From: Polyporus tsugae
Lineage: Eukaryota > Basidiomycota > Agaricomycetes > Polyporales > Polyporaceae
DNA: 64,000 nucleotides
Reading direction: 5' to 3'
Assembly: GCA_024305745.1 (NCBI GenBank)
Contig: JAHRBS010000010.1
Location: 3,603,501-3,667,500, forward strand
This document shows positions 43,305-54,871 of this stretch, piece after piece. Made by a program: the position numbers and the translations under genes. The first letter of the stretch is position 1; every line of letters begins with the position of its first letter. The notes beneath the pieces are model-generated. The model was not told the DNA's origin, made no database searches, and saw nothing but the letters and a program-made list of their open reading frames with translations.

Positions 43305-44214
43305 ACACTACGATTGACTTTCACGAGCAGTTGCATCTCCACCCTCGACACAACCCCAGAGTGGTGCAACCCCACTGTACGGGCCCTGTCTCCGACAACA
43401 AGGCCAGAACTACTGTCGCCTTGTGTTTCCCTTTTACGATGCCCTTATGGCAGGGTGTACGTGCACTTGAGAATTGGGTACGGCTTATATGTTACAGAGT
43501 TTTGGTACATGGTACTAGCCATCAAAACCCTCATGAATATACTGTATATTGTCAGGTCTGATTTGAAGAAAATAAGCACCAGATGCCAGATGGCTCAGGA
43601 GGGCAACTTGAAAGTGGATTCACTGGCCGAAGGACCAGTTTATTACTGTATAGAACAATCACTCAGCGTGACGCAGCGGGCCTACTACATTTGTAGATCA
43701 TGCCGTGTGTACTGCACTTTTAATCGATGTTCCCATCGTCTCAAGCTCTCCTCCCGATGCAGCGAGGATGGGATCGATCTGTCCGGACGCGAATAAGTAT
43801 TATGCAACTTGTTGAAGGCGAGTCACTGGCACTGTCTTGCCTCGTCGGGACGAGCCTGAGTGCGATGCCCGCGATGCCGACACGTCGAGGAGTTTCACAG
43901 CCTCAGTGTGGTGACCTGTAGCCTAGTCCTAGTACCAGATGTTTTGTAAATTCTAAGACCGGGCCCACTACCAGGACTCGGACTCGGATGTACGGCGAAA
44001 GTTCCCGCCGCAGTCGCCGCACCCCTCCACCGACCTTCTCAGCCAGCGGGGCGACGAACTCATCACAGTCACTTGCGTTCCCAGGGTGACACGTGTCACG
44101 CCTGCACTGCTTGACCGAGACGCGCCGGCCGCGCCTTGTGGTGAACACGACGTATTTTCAGTGTGACTCGTGAGCACTCTATTCATCGCTCTATACTGCT
44201 CCCAGGTCTCTGCC

Positions 44215-46199
44215 ATGGCTCTCAGGAGGAGTTCCCGGATTGCTACGACGGCCGCGACCATAACCTCCACCACACTGGCAAAACAAGCAGCTCGCAGTGC
44301 AGTCATCCCACCGGCCCAGTCTCGCGTTGGCCCCCTCTCCCCTCTGAGTTCTCTCTCTCCTGACTCCGACGATAACCCCCGCCCCACAAAGCGGAAACGC
44401 GCTACGCTCGAATCTGAGGCAAAGGGCGACGGCGAAGAATCTGAACCAAAGGCGCAGAAACGGACGAGGCGTAGAAACAGCCCGCCACCAGAACCCACTC
44501 CTGACGACTTCATCCCGAGGGTGGCGAACCGGTGGAAGATAGGACCGCATGTCTCTTCTAGCGGAGGGGTGGAGAACAGCGTGATCAACGCTGCGGCTGT
44601 CGGGTACGTCCATCTGCACTCTCCATCGTGCACATATATAGAGCATTTCTGCAGGGCGAACGCGTTCGCGATCTTCCTCAAGTCCCAGCGCAAATGGGAG
44701 TCGAACGCGCTGAAGGAGGAGTCCGTTGCCAAGTTCAAGGCGCGCATGAACGCGTTCGGCTACTCTGCGTCCCACGTCCTTCCACACGGGAGCTATCTCG
44801 TGAACCTGGGGAATCCAGACAAGTGAGTCTGCTGACTGTCAGTCTCGCCCGCCATCCGTGCCATGCTTTCCCGGTCCTTATATGCGCGACGTTCACAGAG
44901 ACAAGAGGGAGAAGTCATATGCGTGTTTCTTGGATGATCTGAAGCGATGCGAAGAGCTCGGACTGCAGCTTTACAACTTCCAGTGAGTTATGTGTGGGCT
45001 GTTGACAGCTGCCTGTTGTCGAGATTCTGACCTCTGACAGTCCCGGCTCCACCGTCGGTGCTTCTACAAAAGCAGAGTCTATGACACTCATCGCGGAGTG
45101 CGTAAACCGTGTTCATAAAGAAACGGAACACGTTATAATCGTCCTTGAGAACATGGTATGGCGTGCTCTTACGACTCCATAGCCCGGGCATGGGCACTCA
45201 TCGCGTCGTAGGCTGGCTCAGGGAACATCGTCGGGTCCTGTTTCTCAGAGCTCGGCGATATCATCAAACAGGTGGACGACAAGACTCGGGTCGGTGTATG
45301 CTTGGATACTTGTAAGACGGCCGTTGTCCTCACCAACGTATCGCTTAACTCACTAATTCATAATGCAGGTCATATGTTTGCCGCAGTAAGTCACTTTGAG
45401 CGGTACAGCTTTGCTGCCAACTGACACAACGTAGGGATACGATATCACGACGAGAGTAGGATGGGAGTAAGTCCCGGTCCTGTTTTATCCCCAACACCGA
45501 GACTGACAGTTGTTCACGAAGCGCGACCAGTATGTAGAGCCTTCGACGGGTTGTATCCGATCTGACCAGCACGTACACCCACCCCAGTGGACGAGTTTGA
45601 CCGCGATGTAGGCCTGTCCTACCTCCGCGGCATGCACATCAACGACTCCAAGGCCCCACTGGCAAGCAAGAAAGACAGACACGAGAATATCGGACTGTAT
45701 GCGCTTCCATGTGTGTTAACTGCCCTCATGTGTTCATTGCTGACGTGGCCCTTGACGCAGTGGACACCTGGGCCTACGGACGTTCGCATACGTCCTCTCG
45801 GACCCGCGCACGCGAGACATCCCGCTCATCCTCGAGACGCCTGCGTATGACGCCCCCGCGTCGAGCTCGGCTGCAAATGATCGGCTGGCGAGGGAGGGCA
45901 TGAGCGTGTGGCGCACGGAGGTGTCCGTGTTGAATCGCTTGTCGGAGCGCCTCGCTGGGGCAGCGAAAGCGAAAGATGGGGATCCGGCGCAGGAAGGTGA
46001 AGGCGAGATTGGGGAGAGCGAGTACGAGGCGTGGCGGGAGGAGATACAGGAGGCGGTGAAGACAGCGAGTAAGGCGAGGGACGCGAAGGGGAGAAAGGTG
46101 GATGGTTCCAGGAAGAAGGCGAAGAAAGGGAAGCGGAGGAAGGGTGAAGAGGCTGACGATGTGGAGGATGGAGATGATAGTTGTGGCGAGGACCATTGA
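44215..46199 (+). CDS. APN1: AP endonuclease, endonuclease IV (Apn1/Nfo) family, copy D
   Basis: Inverted duplicate of the gene at 17.6-19.6 kb, with the same exon layout. The ATG at 44215 opens a basic N-terminal tail. The barrel carries all visible zinc-ligand motifs: [17 protein letters not shown]-type, [30 protein letters not shown] and LILETP. The first intron lies within AAAVG/ANAFA. The acidic/Lys-rich tail ends in CGEDH. Differences from copy A are scattered substitutions, mostly in the tails and in the [15 protein letters not shown] region. Having two intact copies of a usually single-copy repair gene suggests recent duplication, perhaps of the gene as a passenger. Confidence 0.87.
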
Positions 46200-46770
46200 G
46201 GTGAGTTGTTGGGTCTTGCCTGAATGTCTCGTGCGTCGAATTGTTAGACGGCGTCATGACACACTTAGTGACACTGTTCTCCTCCGTGGATGTCGGCTCG
46301 TAGTGTCATCTAAGTCGCCGTGGTACACAAGTTATAGGTCCCGCTGTTGATTGAATGCCTTTCTATGGCCGCAATGGGTGATCGGACCTTTCATTCGTTC
46401 AGGGCGAACCATGTTCTGAAGCTGACGTTGGACCTCGCAAGGTCTCGAACGCCCTCGAAGGCTTTCCACGACAATCACGAAGGGTAGAGTAATCAATTCT
46501 CTCGGAGGTCTCATGTTCGAGTGGGGCTGGGTATGTCGCGCTGGACGGTACGCCCCATCGATCACAAAGTCTGACTGGTCATCGTCTCAGTCTCAACTAG
46601 CCTGGGGCCATGAAGCCGCAGTCTGGCGGAACCTCATACCGATCCATGTCCCTGACGTTCTGTCCCTGGCCTTGGTGCATACACTCCGGAGTCGCCCAAC
46701 TAACCCTTTAAAAGAGCACCCTGTCAAGAGCAATCGTGCTGAGGATTTTGTGTCATCGTCTCGCACCAAC

Positions 46771-47523
46771 ATGGGTCCCCTTTCTTCGTTCATTTTGGCA
46801 GTCCTCGCGTTCGCATGTTGCGGCAGTGCATTCGACCCTCCCACTATCCCTCTCAATTGGGCCACAGTATATGCGTGCGCGGTCGATGTTCCGTCCCGCG
46901 TCCTCGCCCATGTCGTGACGACCCAATACACGGACAACACGCCGGCAACCTGCATCGAGCGGTGCGACGCCGCGAACTACACGTACGCCGGAGTCGAGTA
47001 CAGCAACGAGTGTCACTGCGGCACAGGGCTTGTCGGCACGCCGACCGCCGCCCCTTCGACTGACTGCAACTTGGCCTGCACGGGCGACCCGACACTGTCT
47101 TGTGGAGGATCGTGGCGTATCCAGGTTCATTCACCTCCATCATATGTTCCTCAACCTATATCTTCTAACATGACGTGTTATCCACAGATCTACAAGTCAC
47201 CTGCTCTCGCACCGGGAGGGTGGGCGCTCCAGGGATGCTTCGTCGACACGTCTTCCGCGCCGGCGTTCACCGCGCCTGTACACACGACATTCGCGTCGAA
47301 TCTGGACCTCGTCGGCGAGTGCATCGACTACTGCACGCACATCGGGATGCCGTTCTCGGGTGTTGAGGACGCGAGCGACTGCCAGTGCAGCTTCGGGTAT
47401 GCGGGCGGGGTGGTCGAGGCGCCGGAGACGGACTGCAACTCGACGTGTCCGCTGCCTCCTGGGGACGGGAACGAGTATTGTGGAGGGGTGCAAAGGCTGA
47501 TGGTTTACAAGTATCAGGGTTGA
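46771..47523 (+). CDS. Small secreted protein with two WSC domains, copy D
   Basis: Intact duplicate of copy A, close to identical in protein. Signal peptide MGPLSSFILAVLAFACCGSA, two WSC domains with all Cys present, and a C terminus CGGVQRLMVYKYQG. The likely 63 nt in-frame intron is 47125-47187. The conserved upstream block 46330-46770 presumably carries its promoter. It lies 0.57 kb after AP endonuclease D and 0.86 kb before beta/pseudo-caspase D, all on the plus strand. Confidence 0.88.
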   Translation: MGPLSSFILAVLAFACCGSAFDPPTIPLNWATVYACAVDVPSRVLAHVVTTQYTDNTPATCIERCDAANYTYAGVEYSNECHCGTGLVGTPTAAPSTDCNLACTGDPTLSCGGSWRIQVHSPPSYVPQPISSNMTCYPQIYKSPALAPGGWALQGCFVDTSSAPAFTAPVHTTFASNLDLVGECIDYCTHIGMPFSGVEDASDCQCSFGYAGGVVEAPETDCNSTCPLPPGDGNEYCGGVQRLMVYKYQG

Positions 47524-48285
47524 GGGTACGGTCACGCGTCGATCTTGGCGGGTAGTCTTGTACCAATGGTAGTCGGCGTAGGGTCGAACGTGAACGGTCC
47601 AGGTGCGCGTGCCGTGGCATTTGGAACTGTCCATGAACTCTGAAACTTTGCGTTGTACTGTTAGGCTCGAGTGGTCCAAGTTGAGAGGTCAGTGGGCCAA
47701 TAATGTAATGTGCTTCGAAGTGCAATCGCACCCAATCGTCCTCACCTTGTCTCTCGATCGCGGTAGTGGTGGCCCCATTCAAGGATCACCGAGTGTGAAG
47801 ATCGAGTGCGAACGTCTACCGGCCTATGGGATTCGTTGTGAGTTCTGAAAGGCCATGCGCATCTGCTGTGCTTCGTAGCACGTTCCTGAAGAGATGAACT
47901 CTTCCAAGCTTCACCATCCGGCTCGATCGCAGGGCTTCCCTCGTTACGATCTATGCCGGGCCTCTTGCATTGAACCTTGGTGCCCCATGATTCAGATCAT
48001 GTGCTAGAAAGTTGTCGATGAGCCATAGGGATGTAGGAGAATCCACTCGGCCTCGAGGTCAACCCGGTCGCACCTGAAGTCAGATCGTCGTTTGAACCTC
48101 GAATGGGCACCTTCAGCTACCCCCTCCGGCGCGTTACAGTCATTGTCTGCCTTCGACACGGTCGCCGTCGCAAGTCTGTGGGAGCATCGTACAAGTGAGG
48201 AACCTTCCCTGCCCTCTGTCCAGATGCGCGCTGAGTCTTGAGTCCTGATCTGGCGCACAGTGACAGAACCACTCCGCCCGCCGTC

Positions 48286-48293
48286 TATATATT
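48286..48293 (+). promoter_or_regulatory. TATA box of beta/pseudo-caspase copy D
   Basis: TATATATT 95 nt before the ATG at 48381, in the block conserved in all three copies. Confidence 0.65.
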
Positions 48294-48380
48294 GAGACGA
48301 AGGCGAGTGGACTGCGTCTCCTCACCCCAGTCATACTCAGTCCCAGCGTCGTATCCACCAAACAGCCTCTCTTCACTAGC

Positions 48381-50194
48381 ATGTACGTCTTCAACGGCAA
48401 ACTCAACTGGTTCGAGTCGGCGTCGAACGAGTGCTTCACGCTCGTCTTCCCTGCCGGCTTCGCCCTGAACGACCCGGTCTCCGCTCACTGGCAGTGGTCC
48501 GTGGACCCGTGCTGCGGCAAGGCGAAAGTCAACACTTCCCGGGTATCGTTGTTCATGTCATCATGCACGTTCCGCTTCGATGCTCACTCATTGGACTCTA
48601 TCGTATGCTTTGTAGTCCGGGATAATCACCGCGGTCTGCAAGATCGCCGAACAATACCGTCTCACCATCCCCTTCGACGTCTACACGTTCGAAATCACCG
48701 TCGCCGCCGACGGCCGCTCCGCCACGCTGTCGAACCAGCAGGACGCCCCGACGACCTTGACCCTGTCTTACGCCGACTGCATCCAGGTTCCGACTACGGT
48801 CGTCTACACTGGCAAACTGACGTACGCGCAGTATGCGAAGGACGAGATGATCACGCTGGTGTTGCCTGCCGGGTTCTCGGCCGATGCGCCGGTGGGGCTG
48901 TACTACCAGTTCACGGTCGACGCGAAGGGCGTCTCGAAGAGGAACGAGGTCGATATCGGTACGCTGTGCGGCGTGGAGAAGGCGGCGAACGGCACCGTGA
49001 CGGCGGTCTTCAAGGCTTCGTACTACCAGTACCAGTTCACGTTCTCGGTGAACGAGACGATCTCGGTCAGCATGTCGGCCGCCGATAGCCTCGGCCCCCA
49101 CACCATTACCCTCCAGCCCGCGCAGTACGTCAAGTCTCCGGTGGGCCGCAAGAAGGTACGTGCTTGTATCGATATTGTGGTAGCCATACCTTTCGAGGGG
49201 TCGCTGACTGCGCCGTACCAGGCGCTGATCGCTCGGTTCAACGATGGCGCTGACAGCGGCATCTTCCTAGTGAAGGAGATGCTTACCAAGTATCTCGGAT
49301 TCGCGGCCGCAGACGTTGACGTGCTGTACTACGACGTCGATGCGCCGAATGGCGCCAAGTCGCTCACCGGCGGTCACACCCCTCCTACCGCCACTCACTT
49401 CAAGCAGAAGTTCTCCGAGCTGCTGTCCGGAGCACGGCCGGGAGACGTGCGCTTCTTGTACGTGGACGCGCAGGGGACGCAGAAGGGCGTCGAGGACTGT
49501 AAGGATGACGGGAAGGACGGAGGCTATGCGTTTGCGGAGGGCGACTGTGGATCGAAGGCGGAGCTGGTCACGAACGGGTGGATCAGCGAGGCCATCCGCA
49601 AGGTGCGTACCGCGTGCTGAGTCGGCAGATCCGAGTCGGCGTGGGCCAATGTGCGACTTTTAACCATGCTCTTGTGCTTGCCAGGGCCTCAAACCCGGAG
49701 TCAACCTCACGATCCTTGCGCCGTCGTGCCTGGGCGGCGGGATCATCGACACGACCACCGCTACGGCCGGCCTCCTGCTCGCGGGCTGCCACGAGACGCA
49801 GTCGACTACGAAGGCGCTCAAGGTCGGGGACCAGTGGGTGGATCCCTGGACGTACGCCATCACCAAGGTCATTGCTCTGCGAGTGAAGCGCGGCGTGCCG
49901 ACGTACACGGCGCTGTTCGACGAGGCGAAGGCGTTCGTGAAGAGGCTCGTGGACTGCGGTTGCGAGCTGGACCGGAACAAGTACTACGGCCCGAGCAGGG
50001 ACGAGCGGCACCCCGAGGCGCGCAGCGAGACGTGCCCGTGCCACCACAGCCACCAGGACCCGCAGCTGATCTTCAACGACGAGTTCATCAACCCAGATGG
50101 CGAGAGGTTCCTCTTCCCGATCGCAACGCACACTGCTTGCGGTTGCGGTGCGGCTGGGAAGGCGAAGGTTGTGAGGTACCCGCGCGACGAGTAG
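48381..50194 (+). CDS. Tandem beta-domain plus metacaspase-like (pseudo-caspase) protein, copy D
   Basis: Four exons (48381-48542, 48616-49155, 49222-49602, 49685-50194) sum to 1593 nt, 530 aa. Residues 1-232 are two beta-rich units. The caspase-like region starts with KKALIARF at about 233-240. The position of the catalytic His is Gln318 (LYVDAQG), and the nucleophile-like Cys is Cys376 (LAPSCLGGG). DGKDGGYAFAEGD precedes it, as metacaspases have a DG-rich loop. The p10-like part contains AGCHETQ, DPWTYAI, PTYTALFDEA and HQDPQLIF. The last 60 residues are Cys-rich (CPCHHSH, ACGCG). There is no signal peptide or transmembrane segment. Exon 2 matches copy C and exon 4 mostly matches copy A. 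The family is not one I know by name; the caspase-like assignment rests on order and spacing of motifs. Confidence 0.87.
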
Positions 50195-50280
50195 ATCTGT
50201 GCGTGAAACGGGTGAGCACCGAGTTTTCAATCCTATACCCCCCTCACGTCCATGTGATACTAACGAGGGCTTGTTTCCAG

Positions 50281-50476
50281 TGCAAACGTGTACTTGTACG
50301 ATATTGCGAAGGAGACGAAGGTTATGACCATGTTTCGCGTCGAAGATGCTACGTGCGTAGAGGGTGCCAGCGGCCGCAGAAGTTTGTTACGATGTACAGT
50401 AGGGTGGAACAGAATGGTCGTGTGTACCACAGTATCAATCATGAACGCTACGATTGGCTTTCGGGAGCAGGCTTGA
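50281..50476 (+). other. Conserved 3' tail behind beta/pseudo-caspase copy D
   Basis: After an acceptor-like TTTCCAG, the frame ANVYLYDIAKETK continues to MFRVEDATCVEG and then leaves the frame used behind copy A. It may be an optional last exon reached by a GTAG donor at the normal stop codon, or 3' UTR. Confidence 0.35.
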
Positions 50477-51773
50477 CTTGGCAGTGCTCAAGTCTCGACG
50501 TCTGAGTCTTCATTTTGGCGATTTCGTGCAACGAGCGTCGATGAATGGCACGCATTCGTCACGGCTCCACTGGCACTTGCTTTGCCATTAGTACCTCTTT
50601 CCCGACGTCGACGACTCTGTGCATCCGCCCTCCTCCCGATGTTCAGCTGGCACATGCGTGTGTTAGCAATAGCTCTTCGCCTCTCTGACACGCTATTCTT
50701 CTTCCCCCTCTTCACCTACATCTCCTTAACTCATCAACTCCCGGGATCCCACTGGGCCGCAGCTCACCGTGCAGCTTCATAAAACGCCCGCGACGCCCGG
50801 GCCACATGGCCAAAATGGAAACTCAGACGCCCAGCATGAACCTTCCTTTGCACCATCACCCCAGATCACCTCATGCCGAGCTCTGCATAATGTATCTCCC
50901 CTTTCTGGACCTGCGTGCGGCAAGAAGACGGTCAGGACAGCTAGGAGCTAGTGAGAAACATCACTCACTGTGAAGGCCTCTGAATCGTCGCCCAGTTCCA
51001 CCAACAACATCACGATGACGGTGCGCTGCCGTGGCATCTGCTGTGCAACATCACCGCCGACTGTACCACGGATCTGAAGTGGGAGAGCGGGAGGAGGCCA
51101 GGTCGATCGTCCATCGCGGACGACATGGAGGCGGGATGACGGAGGGATTTTTCTTCGACCTTTCGGCGGGATTCGAAGATGACTCGCTGAGCGGAGCCGT
51201 GCCGGCGGGTAAGGCATTTGGGGGGCCCCTATCCAGACTCATCTCTCCATCTCGACCTGGACGCCAGGTGAGCCCACCCCCGAGCCCGAACACTGTAGAC
51301 TCACACTCTGTGGACGCCAGCGCAGTCTATGTGGATCTTTACATCACACTGCCAGTGGTACTACGTCCGAGCCCGCGGATACCATATCCGGACTCCCGCT
51401 CTTCCGCGTCCTCTCCCCTTCGTCCCGCTCCCGTACCTTGTTCTCCTTTGAGTCCTGCGCAGATACGTCACCGCGTCTCTCGAGTACTTAGCCGTCACTG
51501 TTTTGCCCCGTTCTCCTCGTCCTTGCCCCCGTCTCGTTCCTCGCTCATCGGCCTCGATTCTCTTTCAGCACAGCTTTGCCCCTTCTGTGCCTGTTGCGCC
51601 ACTAGTACTACTGACTCCGTCAAGAGCGACCCCTCTCTGACTAGTTCCTAGCGCGCGGCTCTTCTGCGGCTCCGGCGTGTCTGCTCGACTCAACCCTCCT
51701 CTATCTGAGACGACATCCGCCTGATGTTGCCCTCCATCTTCCTCTTTTCCTCCCCTTGTAAAATCTAGTCACC
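50477..51773. other. Intergenic region upstream of EF2
   Basis: About 1.3 kb with no supported gene. The last 350 bases are strongly pyrimidine-rich (many CCT, TCT and CTC runs), as often seen upstream of highly expressed fungal translation genes. They are taken as the EF2 promoter and leader. Confidence 0.45.
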
Positions 51774-54700
51774 ATGGTGTGAGTACCTCTTCTCGCTTAG
51801 ATCTTGTCCGAGTCTCTCGTTGCTCATCGAGATTTATTCGGATGCTAGTAACTTCACCGTCGGTTCGTACACGACCTCCCGGAGCATCGTCCTGGCCCTG
51901 AGTTGTGCTGACTATGGCCACAATGCAGACCAGATCCGGGCCCTGATGGACAAGCCCACCAACATCCGTAACATGAGTGTCATTGCCCATGGTACGTCGT
52001 TTATTACTCCCCAGACATTGGTTAACATGCGAACTCTTGCCCCTATCTAGTCGACCACGGAAAGTCCACCCTTACCGACTCCCTCGTCTCCAAGGCTGGT
52101 ATCATGGCGAGCGCGAAAACTGGAGAGCGGTTTACCCACACACGACCAGACGAAAAGGAGCGCGGTATCACCATCAAGTCAACTGCTATTTCCATGTACT
52201 TTGAGGTCGACAAGGACGATGTTTCTGCAATCAAGCAGAAGACCGAGGGTGGGCGTGCACAGTCTTAATGTTCTTCCTCATGGATCTGATAAACCTTCGC
52301 TTACTCGCCCAGGTACCGAGTTCTTGATCAACCTAATCGATTCCCCCGGCCACGTTGACTTCTCTTCCGAGGTTACGGCTGCTCTCCGTGTCACCGATGG
52401 TGCCCTCGTCGTCGTCGACTGTATCGACGGTGTCTGCATCCAGACCGAGACTGTGCTCCTTCAGGCGCTTACCGAACGCATCAAGCCCGTTGTTGTCATC
52501 AACAAGGTCGACCGTGCGCTTCTCGAGCTCCAGGTTTCGAAGGAGGAACTCTTCCAGAGGTTCTCGCGTACCATCGAGTCCGTGAACGTCCTCATCTCCA
52601 CTTACAATGACGCCGCTCTCGGTGACGTCCAGGTCTACCCGGACAAGGGTACAGTCGCATTCGGTTCCGGTCTCCACGGCTGGGGTTTCACGCTCCGTCA
52701 GTTCGCTGCACGGTACACCAAGAAGTTCGGTGTAAACAAGGACAAGATGATGGTCAAGCTCTGGGGCGACAACTACTTCAACCCTGCAACCAAGAAGTGG
52801 TCGACGAAGAGCACCGACGCCGATGACAAGCCCCTCGAACGTGCCTTCAACCAGTTCGTCCTCGACCCCATCTTCCGTATCTTCGACTCCGTCATGAACT
52901 CCAAGAAGGACGACGTTACCAAGATCTGCGACAAGCTCGATATCAAGCTCGCTCAGGACGAGCGTGAGCTTGACGGCAAGGCCCTCCTCAAAGTCGTCAT
53001 GAGGAAGTTCCTCCCCGCCGGTGACTCACTCCTGGAGATGATTGTCATCAACCTCCCCTCGCCCGCTACCGCTCAGCGTTACCGCGTCGAAAACCTCTAC
53101 GAGGGTCCCATGGATGACGAGTCTGCTATCGGTATCCGCGACTGCGATCCTAACGGTCCTGTCGTCTGCTACATCTCCAAGATGGTGCCGACCTCCGATA
53201 AGGGTCGCTTCTACGCCTTCGGTCGTGTCTTCTCCGGTACCGTCCGTGCTGGTCTGAAAATTCGTATCCAGGGTCCCAACTACGTCCCGGGCGATAAGGG
53301 CGACTTGTACCTCAAGTCGGTTCAACGTACTGTGCTCATGATGAGTCATTACGTCGAGCCCATCGAGGACTGTCCTGCCGGTAATATCGTCGGTCTCGTC
53401 GGTATCGACCAGTTCCTGCTCAAGAGCGGTACCCTCACCACCTCGGAGACGGCACACAACATTAAGGTCATGAAGTTCTCTGTTTCCCCTGTCGTGCGGG
53501 TCGCCGTCGAGGCCAAGAACGCTGCCGATCTCCCCAAGCTCGTCGAAGGTCTCAAGCGTCTCTCGAAGTCTGACCCGTGCGTGCAGGTTTTGATCGCGGG
53601 TTCTGGACAACACATTGTCGCCGGTGCTGGCGAGCTTCACTTGGAGATCTGCTTGAAGGTACGCTTGTTTCTTGTTATCGTAACGGTGTGTATTCACAAC
53701 CCACGTTGTAGGATCTCGAAGAGGATCACGCAGGCATCCCCCTCAAGATCTCGGAGCCCGTCGTCGGTCACTGTGAGACCGTCAAGGCCGAGTCGTCGTA
53801 CGTCGCACTGTCGAAGTCGCAGAACAAGCACAACCGTCTCTACGCGACGGCACAACCGATTGGGGAGGAGCTCACGCAAGCTATCGAGTCTGGCAAGATC
53901 AACCCCCGCGACGATTACAAGGTCCGCGCTCGTATCCTCGCCGACGAATTCGGCTGGGACGCTACCGAGGCCCGCAAGATCTGGTGCTTCGGTCCCGACG
54001 CGTCTGGCCCCAACATTCTCGTCGATGCCACCAAGGGTGTGCAGTACCTTAACGAAGTCAAGGATTCGTGTGTTCGCGGATTCGCGTGGACTGCGAAGGA
54101 GGGTGTCCTTTGCGGGGAGCCCATGCGTGGTGTCCGTATGAACATTCTCGATGCGATGGTAAGCTTCGCGGGAGAGCCTCCGAAGTGTGTGTTGAGGCTA
54201 ATGCCTCTTATTCTCTGACAGGTTCACAGCGATGCCATTCACCGTGGTGACAATCAGCTCATGCCGACCTTCCGTCGGGTTACGTACGCCGCGTGCTTGC
54301 TCGCCGAGCCTACCCTCCAAGAGCCCATCTACCTCGGTACGTGAACCATGTATACGACTGCATCTCGTCTTGATCGACAGACCCCCTGATCCCCCTTCGT
54401 TCAGTCGAGATCCAGTGTCCCGAGAACGCCATCGGCGGTATCTATTCAGTGCTCCACAAGCGTCGTGGTCAGGTCTTCAGCGAGGAGCAGCGTGTGGGCA
54501 CGCCGATGTTCACGGTCAAGGCGTACCTGCCCGTCATGGAGTCGTTCGGGTTCAACGGCGAGCTTCGTGCGCAGACTGGTGGTCAGGCCTTCCCCCAATC
54601 CGTCATGGACCACTGGGAGGTGATGCACGGCTGTGAGTTGTCTCCGTGATTCCCCACCAGCAAGCGCGTTGGGCTAATAGCCGGCGATTATGATTACAGC

Positions 54701-54871
54701 ACCACTCGAGAAGGGCAGCAAGCTCGAGGAGCTCGTCAAGAGCATTCGTGTCCGCAAGGGTCTCAAGGTTCGCTCCGACATTTAAGTTCTCGGATGATCG
54801 TACGCTTACTGATCGGGTTCGTGTAGCCCGAAACCATCCCGCCGTTGGAAACTTTCCACGACAAGCTCTAG
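51774..54871 (+). CDS. EFT1: Translation elongation factor 2 (eEF2)
   Basis: GTPase that moves the ribosome along mRNA; cytosolic. Ten exons sum to 2529 nt, 842 aa, exactly the usual EF2 length. The first two exons are tiny (5 and 14 nt), giving [16 protein letters not shown]. Visible are [14 protein letters not shown] (G1), [14 protein letters not shown] (switch I), [12 protein letters not shown] (G3), [11 protein letters not shown] (G4), [19 protein letters not shown], the diphthamide-loop region [15 protein letters not shown] with its conserved His, and RVRKGLK followed by the terminal LETFHDKL. The C-terminal 300 residues contain unusual substitutions for this very conserved protein (GHCETV for the usual [20 protein letters not shown]). 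It could therefore be a second paralogue. The stop codon is followed at once by a beta/pseudo-caspase fragment. Confidence 0.95.

Larger units (their letters stand above)
43730..50470 (+). repeat. Right arm of the large inverted duplication
   Basis: Matches the reverse complement of 13400-20290, including introns, promoters and the flank at 43730-44110. It lacks the 257 bp MITE present in the left arm. It holds AP endonuclease D, WSC protein D and beta/pseudo-caspase D, all with intact frames. Confidence 0.88.
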
